Assembly (NCBI RefSeq): GCF_006539185.1 | Contig: NZ_BJMN01000039.1 | Span: 36,732-100,731, forward strand | DNA from: Streptomyces gardneri | GTDB taxonomy: Bacteria > Actinomycetota > Actinomycetes > Streptomycetales > Streptomycetaceae | Direction: 5' to 3' | Length of the DNA: 64,000 bases | In this document: in pieces, positions 53,326 to 61,264 of the stretch | Numbering within the stretch: position 1 is the stretch's first letter | Layout: every line of letters begins with the position of its first letter | The notes under the pieces: model-generated | The model's input: the letters and a program-made list of their open reading frames with translations, nothing else | Database searches by the model: none | What the model was told of the DNA's origin: nothing | Made by a program: the position numbers and the translations under genes

Positions 53326-53505
53326 GGGCCTAGGAACGCGCGCCGTAGCACCTGGGGGCAACGGGATTGTCGGCGGCATGCACACATCGGAGCCGGTCAG
53401 ACAATCAGGCCGTCAACTTTGCGTTACCGGATTCACCCGATCGAGAAGCCTTGGCCCGGGAAGACGGAGGCGTGTCTCCTCGAGCCACGGCCGTTGGGGT
53501 GCGTC

Positions 53506-53913
53506 CTAGGGGATGGAGAGGACGCGGGTGTAGGGCCGGTCCGCGCCATCGCCGACGTCGTGGCCAACCGGCCCCTCGGCGGTGTCGACCCAGGCGTGCG
53601 CTGCGTCGGGCAGCCGGCGCGCGCCGAGGGCCCAGGAAGCGCGGCGGCCGGTGAGGGCGGTCGCGAGGACGGTGGCGAGGCTGATCTCCATGCACGCGAT
53701 CCGCCCTGGCCACCAGGTGGGGGTGACGTGGCGTACTGCCGTGTCAAGGCAGACGACCCGCCTGCGGCTGGCTGAGGGAAGGCGGCGCAGCGCCCGGACG
53801 GTAGCGATGCGGTATCTCAGCGGCAGGCGGCTGAGTGTGAGGGAGAGGGCGAGTCCCACGGCGGCGAGGATCCGCTCGGGCAGGGTTGGGGTGTCCAGCG
53901 GTACCGGCACCAT
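53506..53913 (-). CDS. Lasso-peptide leader protease (B2)
   Basis: A 135-residue protein. ATG 53913 follows GGGAGCG, 5 nt past the RRE stop. It has the transglutaminase-like fold of B2 proteases: RRVVCLDTAVRH, the catalytic Cys in GRIACMEISLATVLATAL, His in DAAHAWVD and the following Asp. The enzyme removes the leader from the precursor bound by the RRE protein. Length is normal. Confidence 0.88.
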   Translation of the reverse strand: MVPVPLDTPTLPERILAAVGLALSLTLSRLPLRYRIATVRALRRLPSASRRRVVCLDTAVRHVTPTWWPGRIACMEISLATVLATALTGRRASWALGARRLPDAAHAWVDTAEGPVGHDVGDGADRPYTRVLSIP

Positions 53914-53918
53914 CTGCG

Positions 53919-54209
53919 TCAACGCTCCCACCACCTTCGGCGCGGGGTACGGGTGGGGTCGGCAAGGACCCCGTCCTGCCGCCACTGAGCTACGAGACTG
54001 TCGATGCCCTGCTTGACGGCGTGCGGGTCGCGGCCGGTGGGGATGGCGAGTTCGTCGGCGAGGCCAGCGGTGGTGCCGTTGGTGACGATCGCCTGCCAGA
54101 TTCGGGAGACGTCCGGACCGAGCATGAGCCATGTCGCACTGCGGACGTCGAGGATCACGGTCCCGTGCGCGTCCGTGGCGTGATGAATGCGTTTGGCCGG
54201 GGTCAGCAT
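53919..54209 (-). CDS. PqqD-like RRE protein (B1)
   Basis: A 96-residue protein. ATG 54209 overlaps the cyclase stop by 7 nt. The winged-helix RiPP recognition element is visible: GTVILDVRSATWLMLGPDVS then RIWQAI, followed by the helical PHAVKQGIDSLVAQWRQDGV. It binds the leader peptides and presents them to the protease and cyclase. Confidence 0.88.
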   Translation of the reverse strand: MLTPAKRIHHATDAHGTVILDVRSATWLMLGPDVSRIWQAIVTNGTTAGLADELAIPTGRDPHAVKQGIDSLVAQWRQDGVLADPTRTPRRRWWER

Positions 54210-55948
54210 GATGTCCCCGTGGAGGAGCAGGTGCCGGCGCCGATGAGCCACCAGGAGACCGTCAGCAGCTGGTGCATGTCTGCCGAGCCGATCGGGGTGC
54301 GGCCCTGTCCGAGCTGGGCGAGGGTGTCGGCCACGGCGTCATGGTTGAACAGGCCGGACGTGATGAGGGGGCTGACGGCGAGAAGGTCGCCCAGCTGGGA
54401 GCGGTGCTGCTGGAAGGCCATCACCCGCTGAGGGGTGAAGGAGCCCTTGGAACGGCGCCCGAGCAGCCAGTCAGGGAGGTCCGGCAGGGCCGCCGAAAGC
54501 ATCGGCTTGAAGGTGTAGAGGCCACGGCGGGCCTCCGGCGGTACGGCGAACGCGGCGCGGACCACGGTGTTGTCGAGGTACGGGTAGACGGGGCGGATGC
54601 CGAGAGCGTCGGCGTACGGGGCCCAGCCGCGCGCCGAGGCGCCGGTGAAGCGGAGCGCGGCCCACTGGTCGAACTCGTCGGCTCTCTCAGGCGGGGAGGT
54701 GTCGGCGGCGGCCTGCCGGAGCAGCATGGCCACCTGGGCACGGCCGTTGGGGGTCAGCCAGGATGCGGCGGTGCCGAGGCGGCACCAGGACCACCCGCCC
54801 ACGCCGGGTGCGTTCTGCAGCCGGTTCTTCTCCAACTGCTCCACGGCCTTCTCCAGTACCCCTGTCCGGCCGAGCGCCGCGGTGTCCTTCAGGCCGTGCC
54901 AGAAGGGCCCGGGCGCTGCGTTCCGCATCCGGGCGTAGGCGACGATCTGGCGGTGCGCGGCGCGGCGCTTGCCGTCCTGGAGAAGCCGGACCCAGACCGA
55001 GGACGTCGCGTCCAGGACGACGTCGCCGCCGTGTCCGGTCAGGTGGAGGGGCAAGCCGGCCACCGGCGCGAGGTAGGTCCGGTCCATCTCGAACAGGGCT
55101 GCGCTCAAGGCCGGCTCCAGGCCGGTCGGCTGGCCGGTGGGAAAGGAGAAGGGCAGGTCTTCGTCGGTGCCGTGCGCGATGGTGTGCTCGATGTCGGTGT
55201 GCTCGGCGATCCGGGCAGCGAAGGAGGCGTCCTCGGCGCTGGTGTAGGCGTCGGTGTAGGTGACCGCGTGCACCTGGCCGACCTGGGAGGCGAGAACGAC
55301 GGCCGCGGAGGAGTCGAGGCCTCCGGACAGGTCCGCGCCTACCGTCGCACCGGCGGCCCTCACCCGGTACTGAACGGCCTGGGTGAGGGCTGCTCCGAAT
55401 TGGGCGGCGCCGGATTGCAGGTCTTCGGCGGGCTGGATCGCGGTGACATCGACGAGCTTCGGCACCTGTCCGATGCGGAGCAGCAGGCCGTGTCCGCCCG
55501 GCACCAGGTTGATCCCTTCGTACGGGCTGCGGCCGGGCCAGTGGTCGCTACCCGCGACGACCCGCGCGGCCGCCAACGCCAGTTCAGGCACGAGACGCTT
55601 CTTGAGGAGGCGAAGGTGAGACGCCCACGTCCCGTCGGCGGTGTAGTAGACCGGCCGGAGCCCGGCCAGGTCCCCGCAGACAAACCGCTCGCGCTCGTTT
55701 GCGGCCATCACCCAGTACGAACCCGGCCAGCCCGTCAGGTCCTCCCATCGTCCCGCTCGTACGGCCACGAGCACGCGGTGCAGTTCCGTCTCCTCCACCG
55801 GGCAATCTCCGACCACCGTGACTGTTGCACTGCCCTCTGTCGCGCTGCGCGCGCGGCTTCCGGGGCCCACGCGGACGTCTCCGAGGTCAACGACGATCAG
55901 ACCGCTGCCGTCCGCCGCCGGTCCACCGGCGAGCCACTGCTCTCCCAT
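54203..55948 (-). CDS. Lasso cyclase (asparagine-synthetase-like)
   Basis: A 581-residue protein from ATG 55948. The N-terminal glutaminase-like domain lacks the catalytic Cys2 (MGEQ), as lasso cyclases do. The synthetase domain has the ATP-pyrophosphatase loop VGADLSGGLDSSAAVVLASQ, LTGHGGDVVLDA and RPVYPYLDNTVVRAAFAVPP. It adenylates the ring Asp/Glu side chain and joins it to the core N-terminus. It follows precursor 1 and a hairpin. Length fits the family. Confidence 0.9.
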   Translation of the reverse strand: MGEQWLAGGPAADGSGLIVVDLGDVRVGPGSRARSATEGSATVTVVGDCPVEETELHRVLVAVRAGRWEDLTGWPGSYWVMAANERERFVCGDLAGLRPVYYTADGTWASHLRLLKKRLVPELALAAARVVAGSDHWPGRSPYEGINLVPGGHGLLLRIGQVPKLVDVTAIQPAEDLQSGAAQFGAALTQAVQYRVRAAGATVGADLSGGLDSSAAVVLASQVGQVHAVTYTDAYTSAEDASFAARIAEHTDIEHTIAHGTDEDLPFSFPTGQPTGLEPALSAALFEMDRTYLAPVAGLPLHLTGHGGDVVLDATSSVWVRLLQDGKRRAAHRQIVAYARMRNAAPGPFWHGLKDTAALGRTGVLEKAVEQLEKNRLQNAPGVGGWSWCRLGTAASWLTPNGRAQVAMLLRQAAADTSPPERADEFDQWAALRFTGASARGWAPYADALGIRPVYPYLDNTVVRAAFAVPPEARRGLYTFKPMLSAALPDLPDWLLGRRSKGSFTPQRVMAFQQHRSQLGDLLAVSPLITSGLFNHDAVADTLAQLGQGRTPIGSADMHQLLTVSWWLIGAGTCSSTGTSC

Positions 55949-55983
55949 GCTTCTGTGCCTCCTGCTCGATTCCGGAAAATGGG

Positions 55984-56016
55984 CCCGGGGGCCGCCGCTG
56001 TGCGGCGACCCCCGGG
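55984..56016 (-). terminator. Hairpin between precursor 1 and cyclase
   Basis: CCCGGGGG-C-CGCCGC pairs with GCGGCG-A-CCCCCGGG around TGT, starting about 20 bp after the precursor stop. It probably attenuates read-through so that precursor is made in excess, or protects precursor mRNA. Confidence 0.7.
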
Positions 56017-56036
56017 TTCGTGTGGCGCCGGGGCGA

Positions 56037-56171
56037 TCAGCCCTCGAAGTAGTTGTCCTTGTCGGAGTCGTTGAAGGTCTGCCGCCCGAGGGTGAGCTCA
56101 GCGACGGGGTGGACGTTGACCTCGGCCGTGAAGTCGACGGCGGGGACGGTGGTCTGGGTCAGCTCGGCCAT
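56037..56171 (-). CDS. Lasso peptide precursor 1
   Basis: A 44-residue peptide; ATG 56171 follows AAGGAGG. The leader holds a conserved block EVNVHPVAELTL. Thr27 is at -2 to the predicted first core residue Gly29, as lasso processing requires. The predicted core is GRQTFNDSDKDNYFEG, 16 residues, with Gly1 able to bond to Asp9 (or Asp7). The tail is short and acidic/aromatic. Precursor 2 is a paralogue. No product mass is known. Confidence 0.85.
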   Translation of the reverse strand: MAELTQTTVPAVDFTAEVNVHPVAELTLGRQTFNDSDKDNYFEG

Positions 56172-56243
56172 GGCCGGCCTCCTTGGTGTCGGTAGTGCCT
56201 GCTTGGGTGGTGCACATCTATGACATCGCTTTCGAACTCCCTT

Positions 56244-56277
56244 TCGTAGAGCACGAGTTGGTGACTTCCTAGGGGAA
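56244..56277 (-). promoter_or_regulatory. Shared upstream element of precursor 1
   Basis: This 34-bp block matches 56564-56597 upstream of precursor 2 almost throughout (GAGTTGGTGACTT, then GGGGAAA, and CTCTAC on the minus strand). It lies 73 bp before the ATG. A promoter or activator site is likely; which sigma factor or regulator recognises it is unknown. Confidence 0.6.
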
Positions 56278-56308
56278 ATATGGGGAGTGCGGATACCCGG
56301 ACACGAGG

Positions 56309-56339
56309 CCGGGGGCTGTCGCAGTGCGACAGCCCCCGG
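56309..56339 (-). terminator. Hairpin after precursor 2
   Basis: A perfect 15-bp inverted repeat (CCGGGGGCTGTCGCA) around a single G, 22 bp past the precursor 2 stop. It mirrors the hairpin after precursor 1. Confidence 0.75.
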
Positions 56340-56360
56340 TTCGCGGTGAGATCGGGTCGG

Positions 56361-56489
56361 TCAGCTCTCGAAGAAGTCCTCCTTGTCGTCGGAGCGTCCC
56401 GTGTAAGTGCCGAGGGTGAGCTCGTCGACGGGGTGGATGTTCACCTCGGGGGAGAAGTCGACGGCGGGGGTAGTGGGCTGCTCGGCCAT
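56361..56489 (-). CDS. Lasso peptide precursor 2
   Basis: A 42-residue peptide; ATG 56489 follows CAGGAGACC. The leader block EVNIHPVDELTL matches precursor 1. Thr25 is at -2 to Gly27. The predicted core is GTYTGRSDDKEDFFES, 16 residues, with Gly1 to Asp8 or Asp9 as the ring. It shares the acidic centre, Lys and aromatic-Glu end with core 1. Two different cores probably use one set of enzymes. Confidence 0.85.
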   Translation of the reverse strand: MAEQPTTPAVDFSPEVNIHPVDELTLGTYTGRSDDKEDFFES

Positions 56490-56563
56490 GGCCGGTCTCC
56501 TGACTGTCAGAGGGTGTTTCTGCGAACGGTGCTCATTCAGGAGACCGTGTGCGGGCTTTCTTC

Positions 56564-56597
56564 TGTAGAGCAGGAGTTGGTGACTTTCTGGGGGAAA
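56564..56597 (-). promoter_or_regulatory. Shared upstream element of precursor 2
   Basis: Partner of 56244-56277 at the same distance from its ATG (75 versus 73 bp). Conservation over 34 bp in otherwise divergent intergenic DNA argues for a functional site duplicated with the gene. Confidence 0.6.
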
Positions 56598-56607
56598 CGT
56601 GGGGGCG

Positions 56608-57804
56608 TCAGGCCCCGCTCAACAGATCCTCCACGGCCCGCTGGTGGATGGCGTAGACGTCCGGAAGTTCGGCCAGGGAAGCGCGCTCGTCGATGCCGTG
56701 CAGGCCCTCGTAGGGGACGCCGAACCCGGCCGTGGCGGGGATCCCGTGACCGGCGAGGAGGTTGCCGATGTTCGACGGGCCAGCGGTCTTGGCCCGGACG
56801 TCGAGCCCTGTGGCCCGAGCCGCGGACAGTAGGGCGGCGGCAGGCTGCTCGTCCTCCTCCAGGCGGAAGGCGGGCCAGGAAGCGACCTCGGTGACCCTCG
56901 TCGGAACGGGCGCGGGCAGTTCGGCGTCGAGTTCGGCGACAACCTTGCGTACCAGGGTCTCGGCATCGTGTGCGTCGAACGAGGGAGTGGTGCGGATGTC
57001 GACGTTGATGTCGACCCGGTCTGGGGTCACAGAGAAGCCCTCGCCTCCGTGGAAGGCGGTGACGGTGAGCTTCGGCCCGAGCGGGAACCCGGAGGTGTTG
57101 TCCGGGCCCGGCAGTTCGGCGGCGTCGAGCAAACCCACAAGGCGTGCGGCGCGGGTGACGGCGCCGGTGACGGTGCGGCTGGAGCCAGAGTGCCCGGATG
57201 GGGCGTGCACAGCGATCGCGGCGCGCCACAGGCCGCGGCCGCCGACGACGACCTCGTCCATGCCGGGGTACCCGATAATGACGCCGGCTGGGCGTACGGC
57301 CTGTGGGTCGGCAAGGTAGGCGCGGGCGCCGCCGAACACGCCGGTGTGCTCGTCGACGTCCAAGAGCACGGCGAGGCCGCCCGCGAAGGTGTGCGGGCGG
57401 GTGGCAAGGTCGGCGGCGATGTGGCAGTACATCGCGGCGGCCAGCTTGGAGTCGGCCGCACCCCGGCCCTGGAGCCAGCCGTCCCGTACCTGGCCGGAGG
57501 TAGGGGCGAAGGACCAACGGGTCAGGTCGCCGAACGGGGCGGTGTCCACGCAGGCGTCGAGCGTCCACCAGGGGCCCGGCCGGTCCCCGGCGACCTCGGC
57601 CAGAAGCCCGACCAGCGCTCCCGCCTCGTCGTGCAGACGCCGGTGCGGCACGGCGTGGCCGGTCAGCCACGTCTCCAGGACATCAAAAACGGGACCGTAG
57701 TCGTCGGCGCCGCCACGGCTCGGCTGGCGGATGAGGTCTTGAGCGAGCCTCACCACCGACTGCATCGTCTTGTCCCGCCCGGCATCCTGAGGGCCACTGG
57801 TCAT
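56608..57804 (-). CDS. M20-family metallopeptidase
   Basis: A 398-residue protein. ATG 57804 follows GGGGAGGAAGG. Motifs: LDACVDTAPFGDLTRW, in which the first metal ligand His of M20 enzymes is Cys; GRGAADSKLAAA; LDVDEHTGVFGGARAY; and YEGLHGIDERASLAELPDVY. These enzymes cleave short peptides or N-acyl amino acids, like ArgE/DapE. It is transcribed just ahead of the lasso precursors and 20 bp behind an XRE regulator; a role in turnover or maturation of the peptide is possible but not shown. Confidence 0.85.
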   Translation of the reverse strand: MTSGPQDAGRDKTMQSVVRLAQDLIRQPSRGGADDYGPVFDVLETWLTGHAVPHRRLHDEAGALVGLLAEVAGDRPGPWWTLDACVDTAPFGDLTRWSFAPTSGQVRDGWLQGRGAADSKLAAAMYCHIAADLATRPHTFAGGLAVLLDVDEHTGVFGGARAYLADPQAVRPAGVIIGYPGMDEVVVGGRGLWRAAIAVHAPSGHSGSSRTVTGAVTRAARLVGLLDAAELPGPDNTSGFPLGPKLTVTAFHGGEGFSVTPDRVDINVDIRTTPSFDAHDAETLVRKVVAELDAELPAPVPTRVTEVASWPAFRLEEDEQPAAALLSAARATGLDVRAKTAGPSNIGNLLAGHGIPATAGFGVPYEGLHGIDERASLAELPDVYAIHQRAVEDLLSGA

Positions 57805-57824
57805 GCCCTTCCTCCCCAACTTCC

Positions 57825-58586
57825 CTATCTGCGACGCACGGGCAAGTCCCGCACGTCTCGTATCGTGCCCAGCAGCCGCGCTGCCGCGCACGCCTCTCGC
57901 CCGTGATGGACGAGGCCGGCCGCAGCTTCTCCGTCGAGGACGATGCCGCAGTCGAAGCCGTCCGCGCTGTGCAGGGACGGCAGCGGCACCACGGCCTGCT
58001 TCTCCGACGCCACGAAGAACCGCTCCAGCGTCGCCCCGCGGTCAACGATCCCGACGCTCAGCGTTCGGACCCCGTTGCGACGCTCGGCTGGGTTTCTTAG
58101 CGCCATGAGCCGCGTCAGGTGTTCGGCCAGCTCCTGGTGCCGCGGCGGGCCGTAGAGCACGCGGGTGTGCACCAAGTCCGGGTTCTGCGCGACAGCCGTC
58201 TCGATCGCGTCCAGGTATTCCTTCTCGCGGCTCCGGCTCCCCGTCACGACCAAGTGCTCGCGGGCGCCGGTCACCACCGAGGTCATCGCCTCAACCAGGT
58301 CGGCCCACCGCGTCACGAGAGTGCCCTGCGCATGGTGCAGAGCACGTGCAACCCCGTACTGTCCGTCCTGGTGGGCAAACAGCAAGTCACCCGGCTTGTC
58401 GTACAAGTCGCAGAGGCCACGTCGGTTGCGCAGCCCCGTACGTCGTCTTCCTGACTCCCACGCGCTGAGCTGACTGGTGTCGCTCGTCCCGCCAGTGATC
58501 GCGTTCAGGAGTGCGACGGCCTCCTCCAACGTGAGGTTCTTCTCCAGCCGTGCCCGCTTGAGCGCCGATTCTGCCGGCGTGCCCAT
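57825..58586 (-). CDS. XRE-family transcriptional regulator
   Basis: A 253-residue protein from ATG 58586 (GAGGAGGCGGTCTCG upstream). HTH at about 8-60 (LKRARLEKNLTLEEAVALLN, DTSQLSAWESGRRRTGLRNR), followed by a ligand- or effector-like domain (LVVTGSRSREKEYLDAIETA, LADLVEAMTSVV region). This architecture is found in many Streptomyces regulators next to peptidase genes. It heads the transcription unit leading into the lasso locus, so it is the best candidate for its control. Confidence 0.85.
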   Translation of the reverse strand: MGTPAESALKRARLEKNLTLEEAVALLNAITGGTSDTSQLSAWESGRRRTGLRNRRGLCDLYDKPGDLLFAHQDGQYGVARALHHAQGTLVTRWADLVEAMTSVVTGAREHLVVTGSRSREKEYLDAIETAVAQNPDLVHTRVLYGPPRHQELAEHLTRLMALRNPAERRNGVRTLSVGIVDRGATLERFFVASEKQAVVPLPSLHSADGFDCGIVLDGEAAAGLVHHGREACAAARLLGTIRDVRDLPVRRR

Positions 58587-58703
58587 CGAGACCGCCTCCT
58601 CCTGACTCCGCCGTGCTTCCAGATGTTCCAGATCGCCGTGCCGGTCGAACAGGTCGTGCAGGGCGCGGGGCGGAGCACACGCTCGGGCAACCCGCCCCAG
58701 AAA

Positions 58704-59270
58704 CTACGCAGGCCGTCCGCTGACGGTCAGAACGTAATAGCCGGGTCCGTGCGGGCCTTCCCAGAAAGCCACCAGTTTGTCCTTGATGACCAGGCGGAGC
58801 GCCCGGGGCACCAGCTCCAGGGTCAGGCCATGCTGAACGGCGAGAATCGCGGTCGGCAACACCGTGCCGGCCCCGTGTCGGCCGCTCTCGATGCCGTGAC
58901 GCACCGCCCGGTCGAAGGCGATGTCGTTGGGGTGCTGTTCCTGCGGGCTTAAACGGCGCCGACCCGCGTTCCGACCACCGGACGGGCTGTAGACGACCTC
59001 TCCCAGCCGGTCGAGATGGACCATCGCCGAGCCCACGTACCGCTGAGCCTGGCCAAGCTGTGTTGCCAGTTCGCGGACGCTCGGCAGCGTCTCGCCGATC
59101 GGGTATTGCTGCAAGAGGACACGCAGGCTGTGCAGGAGGACCGCACGACGCTCAGCGAAAGAGACATCCCTTCCTCTCGTCGCCTCCGGGTTGTGGTGCG
59201 GGGCTGCGGTGCCTGTCCCGTCCGTGGTCGGGACTTCCTGAAGATGCATCGGTATCGCAGTGATGGACAT
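58704..59270 (-). CDS. GntR-type winged-helix regulator
   Basis: A 188-residue protein from ATG 59270. The wHTH reads LRVLLQQYPIGETLPSVREL, ATQLGQAQRYVGSAMVHLDR and LGEVVYSPSGG, a GntR-like DNA-binding domain in the middle of the protein. The C-terminal part (IAFDRAVRHGIESGRHGAGT, KLVAFWEGPHGPGYYVLT) lacks a usual FCD or UTRA effector domain. The binding site is unknown. Confidence 0.75.
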   Translation of the reverse strand: MSITAIPMHLQEVPTTDGTGTAAPHHNPEATRGRDVSFAERRAVLLHSLRVLLQQYPIGETLPSVRELATQLGQAQRYVGSAMVHLDRLGEVVYSPSGGRNAGRRRLSPQEQHPNDIAFDRAVRHGIESGRHGAGTVLPTAILAVQHGLTLELVPRALRLVIKDKLVAFWEGPHGPGYYVLTVSGRPA

Positions 59271-59319
59271 GCTTCCTGCCGGGGTTTGAGGTTGTCGTGG
59301 AGTGGACCGGCTGCTCTTC

Positions 59320-59340
59320 CCTCCCCCGTCTGTGGGGAGG
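59320..59340 (-). terminator. Hairpin downstream of the methyltransferase operon
   Basis: CCTCCCC pairs with GGGGAGG around CCGTCTGT, about 100 bp past the stop at 59444. Confidence 0.4.
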
Positions 59341-59443
59341 GTGGCTCGACCGGAAAATCAGGGGTGGTGCTCGCCTCGGGCTGCGCTCCATGGCGACCGG
59401 AGTAACCGGTCCCCAGCGGCAGGTCGGGGTGGAGTGTGGCTGA

Positions 59444-59638
59444 TCAGGCGGGGACCTTGCCGGTGGGGCGGTGCGGGCCGACGATCTGTCCGTCCGGGGG
59501 CAGTTCTCCGGTGTCCTCGAAGGTCAGGACGCCGTTGCACAACAGGCTCCAGCCCTGGGCCAGGTGGCAGGCGACGATCTGGGCGGCCCCGTGATCGGCG
59601 CCGCTCGCGGTGGGGCAGGGGGGCTCATGCGTGCACAT
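59444..59638 (-). CDS. DUF5999-family small protein
   Basis: A 64-residue protein. ATG 59638 follows GATGAGGACGAAC, 8 nt past the methyltransferase stop. MCTHEPPCPTASGADHGAAQ and GWSLLCNGVLTFEDTGELPP then DGQIVGPHRP match DUF5999, common beside XRE and methyltransferase genes in Streptomyces. Function unknown; an N-terminal Cys/His pair could bind metal. Confidence 0.8.
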   Translation of the reverse strand: MCTHEPPCPTASGADHGAAQIVACHLAQGWSLLCNGVLTFEDTGELPPDGQIVGPHRPTGKVPA

Positions 59639-59646
59639 GTTCGTCC

Positions 59647-60246
59647 TCATCCGTAGGGGCCTCGGAGGATGACCACGGTGATCTCGCCGTGGGCGTCCAG
59701 GTCGTAGCGATCGTGCTCGCGCCAGTCCTGAGCGAGGGCCTGGACGTGTTCCTCGGGCATGCCGATCTTTCGTCCATCGCGCAGCTTCTCGGTGACCGCC
59801 GTGGTGACGTGAAGGACACCATCAGGACGCAGCCACCGGCGGACGTCGGCGATGAGGCGCGGGATCTCCAGGAACTGGAGGGAGTGGCGGCAGGAGACCA
59901 AGTCGAGGCTGCCGGTCTGAAGGGGGCTGGGGATAGCGTCGGCGTCGAAGTCGTGCGCCTCGAAGCGGAGTGCGCCGCCGTGCTCGGAGTGGAGCTCGCG
60001 GGCACGTTCGATCGCGACGCGGGAGCAGTCGTACCCGGTGACCTGGAGTCCGATCTTCGCCATCTGGCAGGCCCACTCGCCGAGTCCGGTGCCGATGTCC
60101 ATGGCGTGCTGTCCCAGAGCGACGCCGGCACGGTCCTGCAGGAGGCGGCGCTCACTGGGCGGGATCGGCTCGAAGATGGTGTCGGGGCGGGTGTAGACGT
60201 TGTCCCAGAAGGCGGCGGACCGGTGCTGGAGGGGCGCAAGGGTCAC
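59647..60246 (-). CDS. Class I SAM-dependent methyltransferase
   Basis: A 199-residue protein. GTG 60246 overlaps the stop of the small protein upstream (GTGA). Motif I AMDIGTGLGEWACQMAKIGL, motif II GYDCSRVAIERARELH, SLDLVSCRHSLQFLE and RRWLRPDGVLHVTTAVTEKL define a Rossmann methyltransferase. The substrate is not predictable. It sits in an operon of small Streptomyces-specific genes. Confidence 0.88.
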   Translation of the reverse strand: MTLAPLQHRSAAFWDNVYTRPDTIFEPIPPSERRLLQDRAGVALGQHAMDIGTGLGEWACQMAKIGLQVTGYDCSRVAIERARELHSEHGGALRFEAHDFDADAIPSPLQTGSLDLVSCRHSLQFLEIPRLIADVRRWLRPDGVLHVTTAVTEKLRDGRKIGMPEEHVQALAQDWREHDRYDLDAHGEITVVILRGPYG

Positions 60247-60434
60247 GAGGCGGTCTCCTGCTCGCGACCGTCAGGGGAGCTGCTGGCGCCGAGGCGGTGA
60301 AGGCGGGCGTGGTCGAAGCGCCGGTCGAAGGTGTCGCCCAGCTTCGCGCCGAAGAGGTTCACTTCCGCCGGCGGCTGGGGGGCGGGGACGATGGCGGCCA
60401 GGGCCTCGCCGGGGTCGCGCTGTTCGAGCGTCAT
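60243..60434 (-). CDS. Small hypothetical protein
   Basis: A 63-residue protein. ATG 60434 follows GTGAGGACAACC. The sequence (MTLEQRDPGEALAAIVPAPQ, KLGDTFDRRFDHARLHRLGA) has no motif. It is coupled to the methyltransferase by overlapping stop and start. A precursor-peptide role is conceivable from size and operon position, but nothing in the sequence requires it. Confidence 0.6.
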   Translation of the reverse strand: MTLEQRDPGEALAAIVPAPQPPAEVNLFGAKLGDTFDRRFDHARLHRLGASSSPDGREQETAS

Positions 60435-60442
60435 GGTTGTCC

Positions 60443-60562
60443 TCACGGGGTCCGGGTTGCGTCCAGGTAGAACCAGGCGAAGGCGGCGCTGACGGTGATC
60501 ACGAAGAGGAGCTGGGCGGCGATCTGCCGCCAGCCGATTCCCTTCTCGTCGAGCCGCCGCAG
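60443..60562 (-). CDS. Possible 39-residue membrane peptide with CTG start
   Basis: After the TGA at 60572 the same frame continues LRRLDEKGIGWRQIAAQLLF VITVSAAFAWFYLDATRTP to TGA 60443, a convincing single transmembrane helix. The only start with a Shine-Dalgarno (GAAGGA) is CTG 60562. Either this is a separately initiated small protein, or the upstream gene was once longer and acquired a stop. Confidence 0.4.
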   Translation of the reverse strand: MRRLDEKGIGWRQIAAQLLFVITVSAAFAWFYLDATRTP

Positions 60563-60571
60563 CGGGTTCCT

Positions 60572-61216
60572 TCAAGGGTCGGACTCGGAGGCCAGGAGCC
60601 AGGTGAAGCCGTTGCGGTACCCGATGTATTCGAGCTCCTGGATGTACGCGGTGGCGTTGCTGCTGATGTGGTGCCGGTTCGGGACAAGGACGCCGTCGGC
60701 GAATCCGCGCTTGATCTGGTCCCGGGCAGCCACCCAGCCGGGCCATTCGTCCGGGGGCACGTTCGGGTTCTGGCCGAAGGGCAGCTGATCGTGGTGCAGG
60801 TGGGTGACGGCCCAGCCCTTCCGGGCGGTCACCTCCCGGAGCTGGGAGAAGACCGGGCCGGGATCCTCACCGTGAAAGGTGCGGACGTACAGGACGACGC
60901 GGGGGGCCCGCGTCCCCTCGGCGGCTCGGGTCAAGCCGTTGTGGTTGAGGCGGCGGCGCAACTGGAGCAGGCGCCGACCGGCCGGCGGAGCCGAGCCCTG
61001 GGATCGCACGAAGGAGCGGTACGTCTCGTACTCGCCTCCGGTCAACGATCGGGTGGCACCGCAGGCAAGAGCACCTTTGAGGCTGCGGCCGAGAGCCGCG
61101 CGAGCGTCCACGCGCTTGCGCTTGTCCTGCGTTGAAACCGTCGTCGCCTCGTGAACCGCGGTCGCTGAGCTGTCTCTGTCCCCACCGGGCGGTGGTGCCT
61201 CCTGGAGCCTGGTCAT
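60572..61216 (-). CDS. Resolvase-like hypothetical protein
   Basis: A 214-residue protein from ATG 61216 (GGGGGGC upstream). The second half, VVLYVRTFHGEDPGPVFSQL, REVTARKGWAVTHLHHDQLP and ARDQIKRGFADGVLVPNRHH then ISSNATAYIQELEYIGYRNG, resembles the catalytic-domain fold of serine recombinases, but lacks the active-site Ser context. It is divergent from the XRE regulator at 61312. The actual function is unknown. Confidence 0.6.
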   Translation of the reverse strand: MTRLQEAPPPGGDRDSSATAVHEATTVSTQDKRKRVDARAALGRSLKGALACGATRSLTGGEYETYRSFVRSQGSAPPAGRRLLQLRRRLNHNGLTRAAEGTRAPRVVLYVRTFHGEDPGPVFSQLREVTARKGWAVTHLHHDQLPFGQNPNVPPDEWPGWVAARDQIKRGFADGVLVPNRHHISSNATAYIQELEYIGYRNGFTWLLASESDP

Positions 61217-61264
61217 GCCCCCCATCGCACCGCTGGACGAGGACAGCAACCAGGGGAAACCTAC

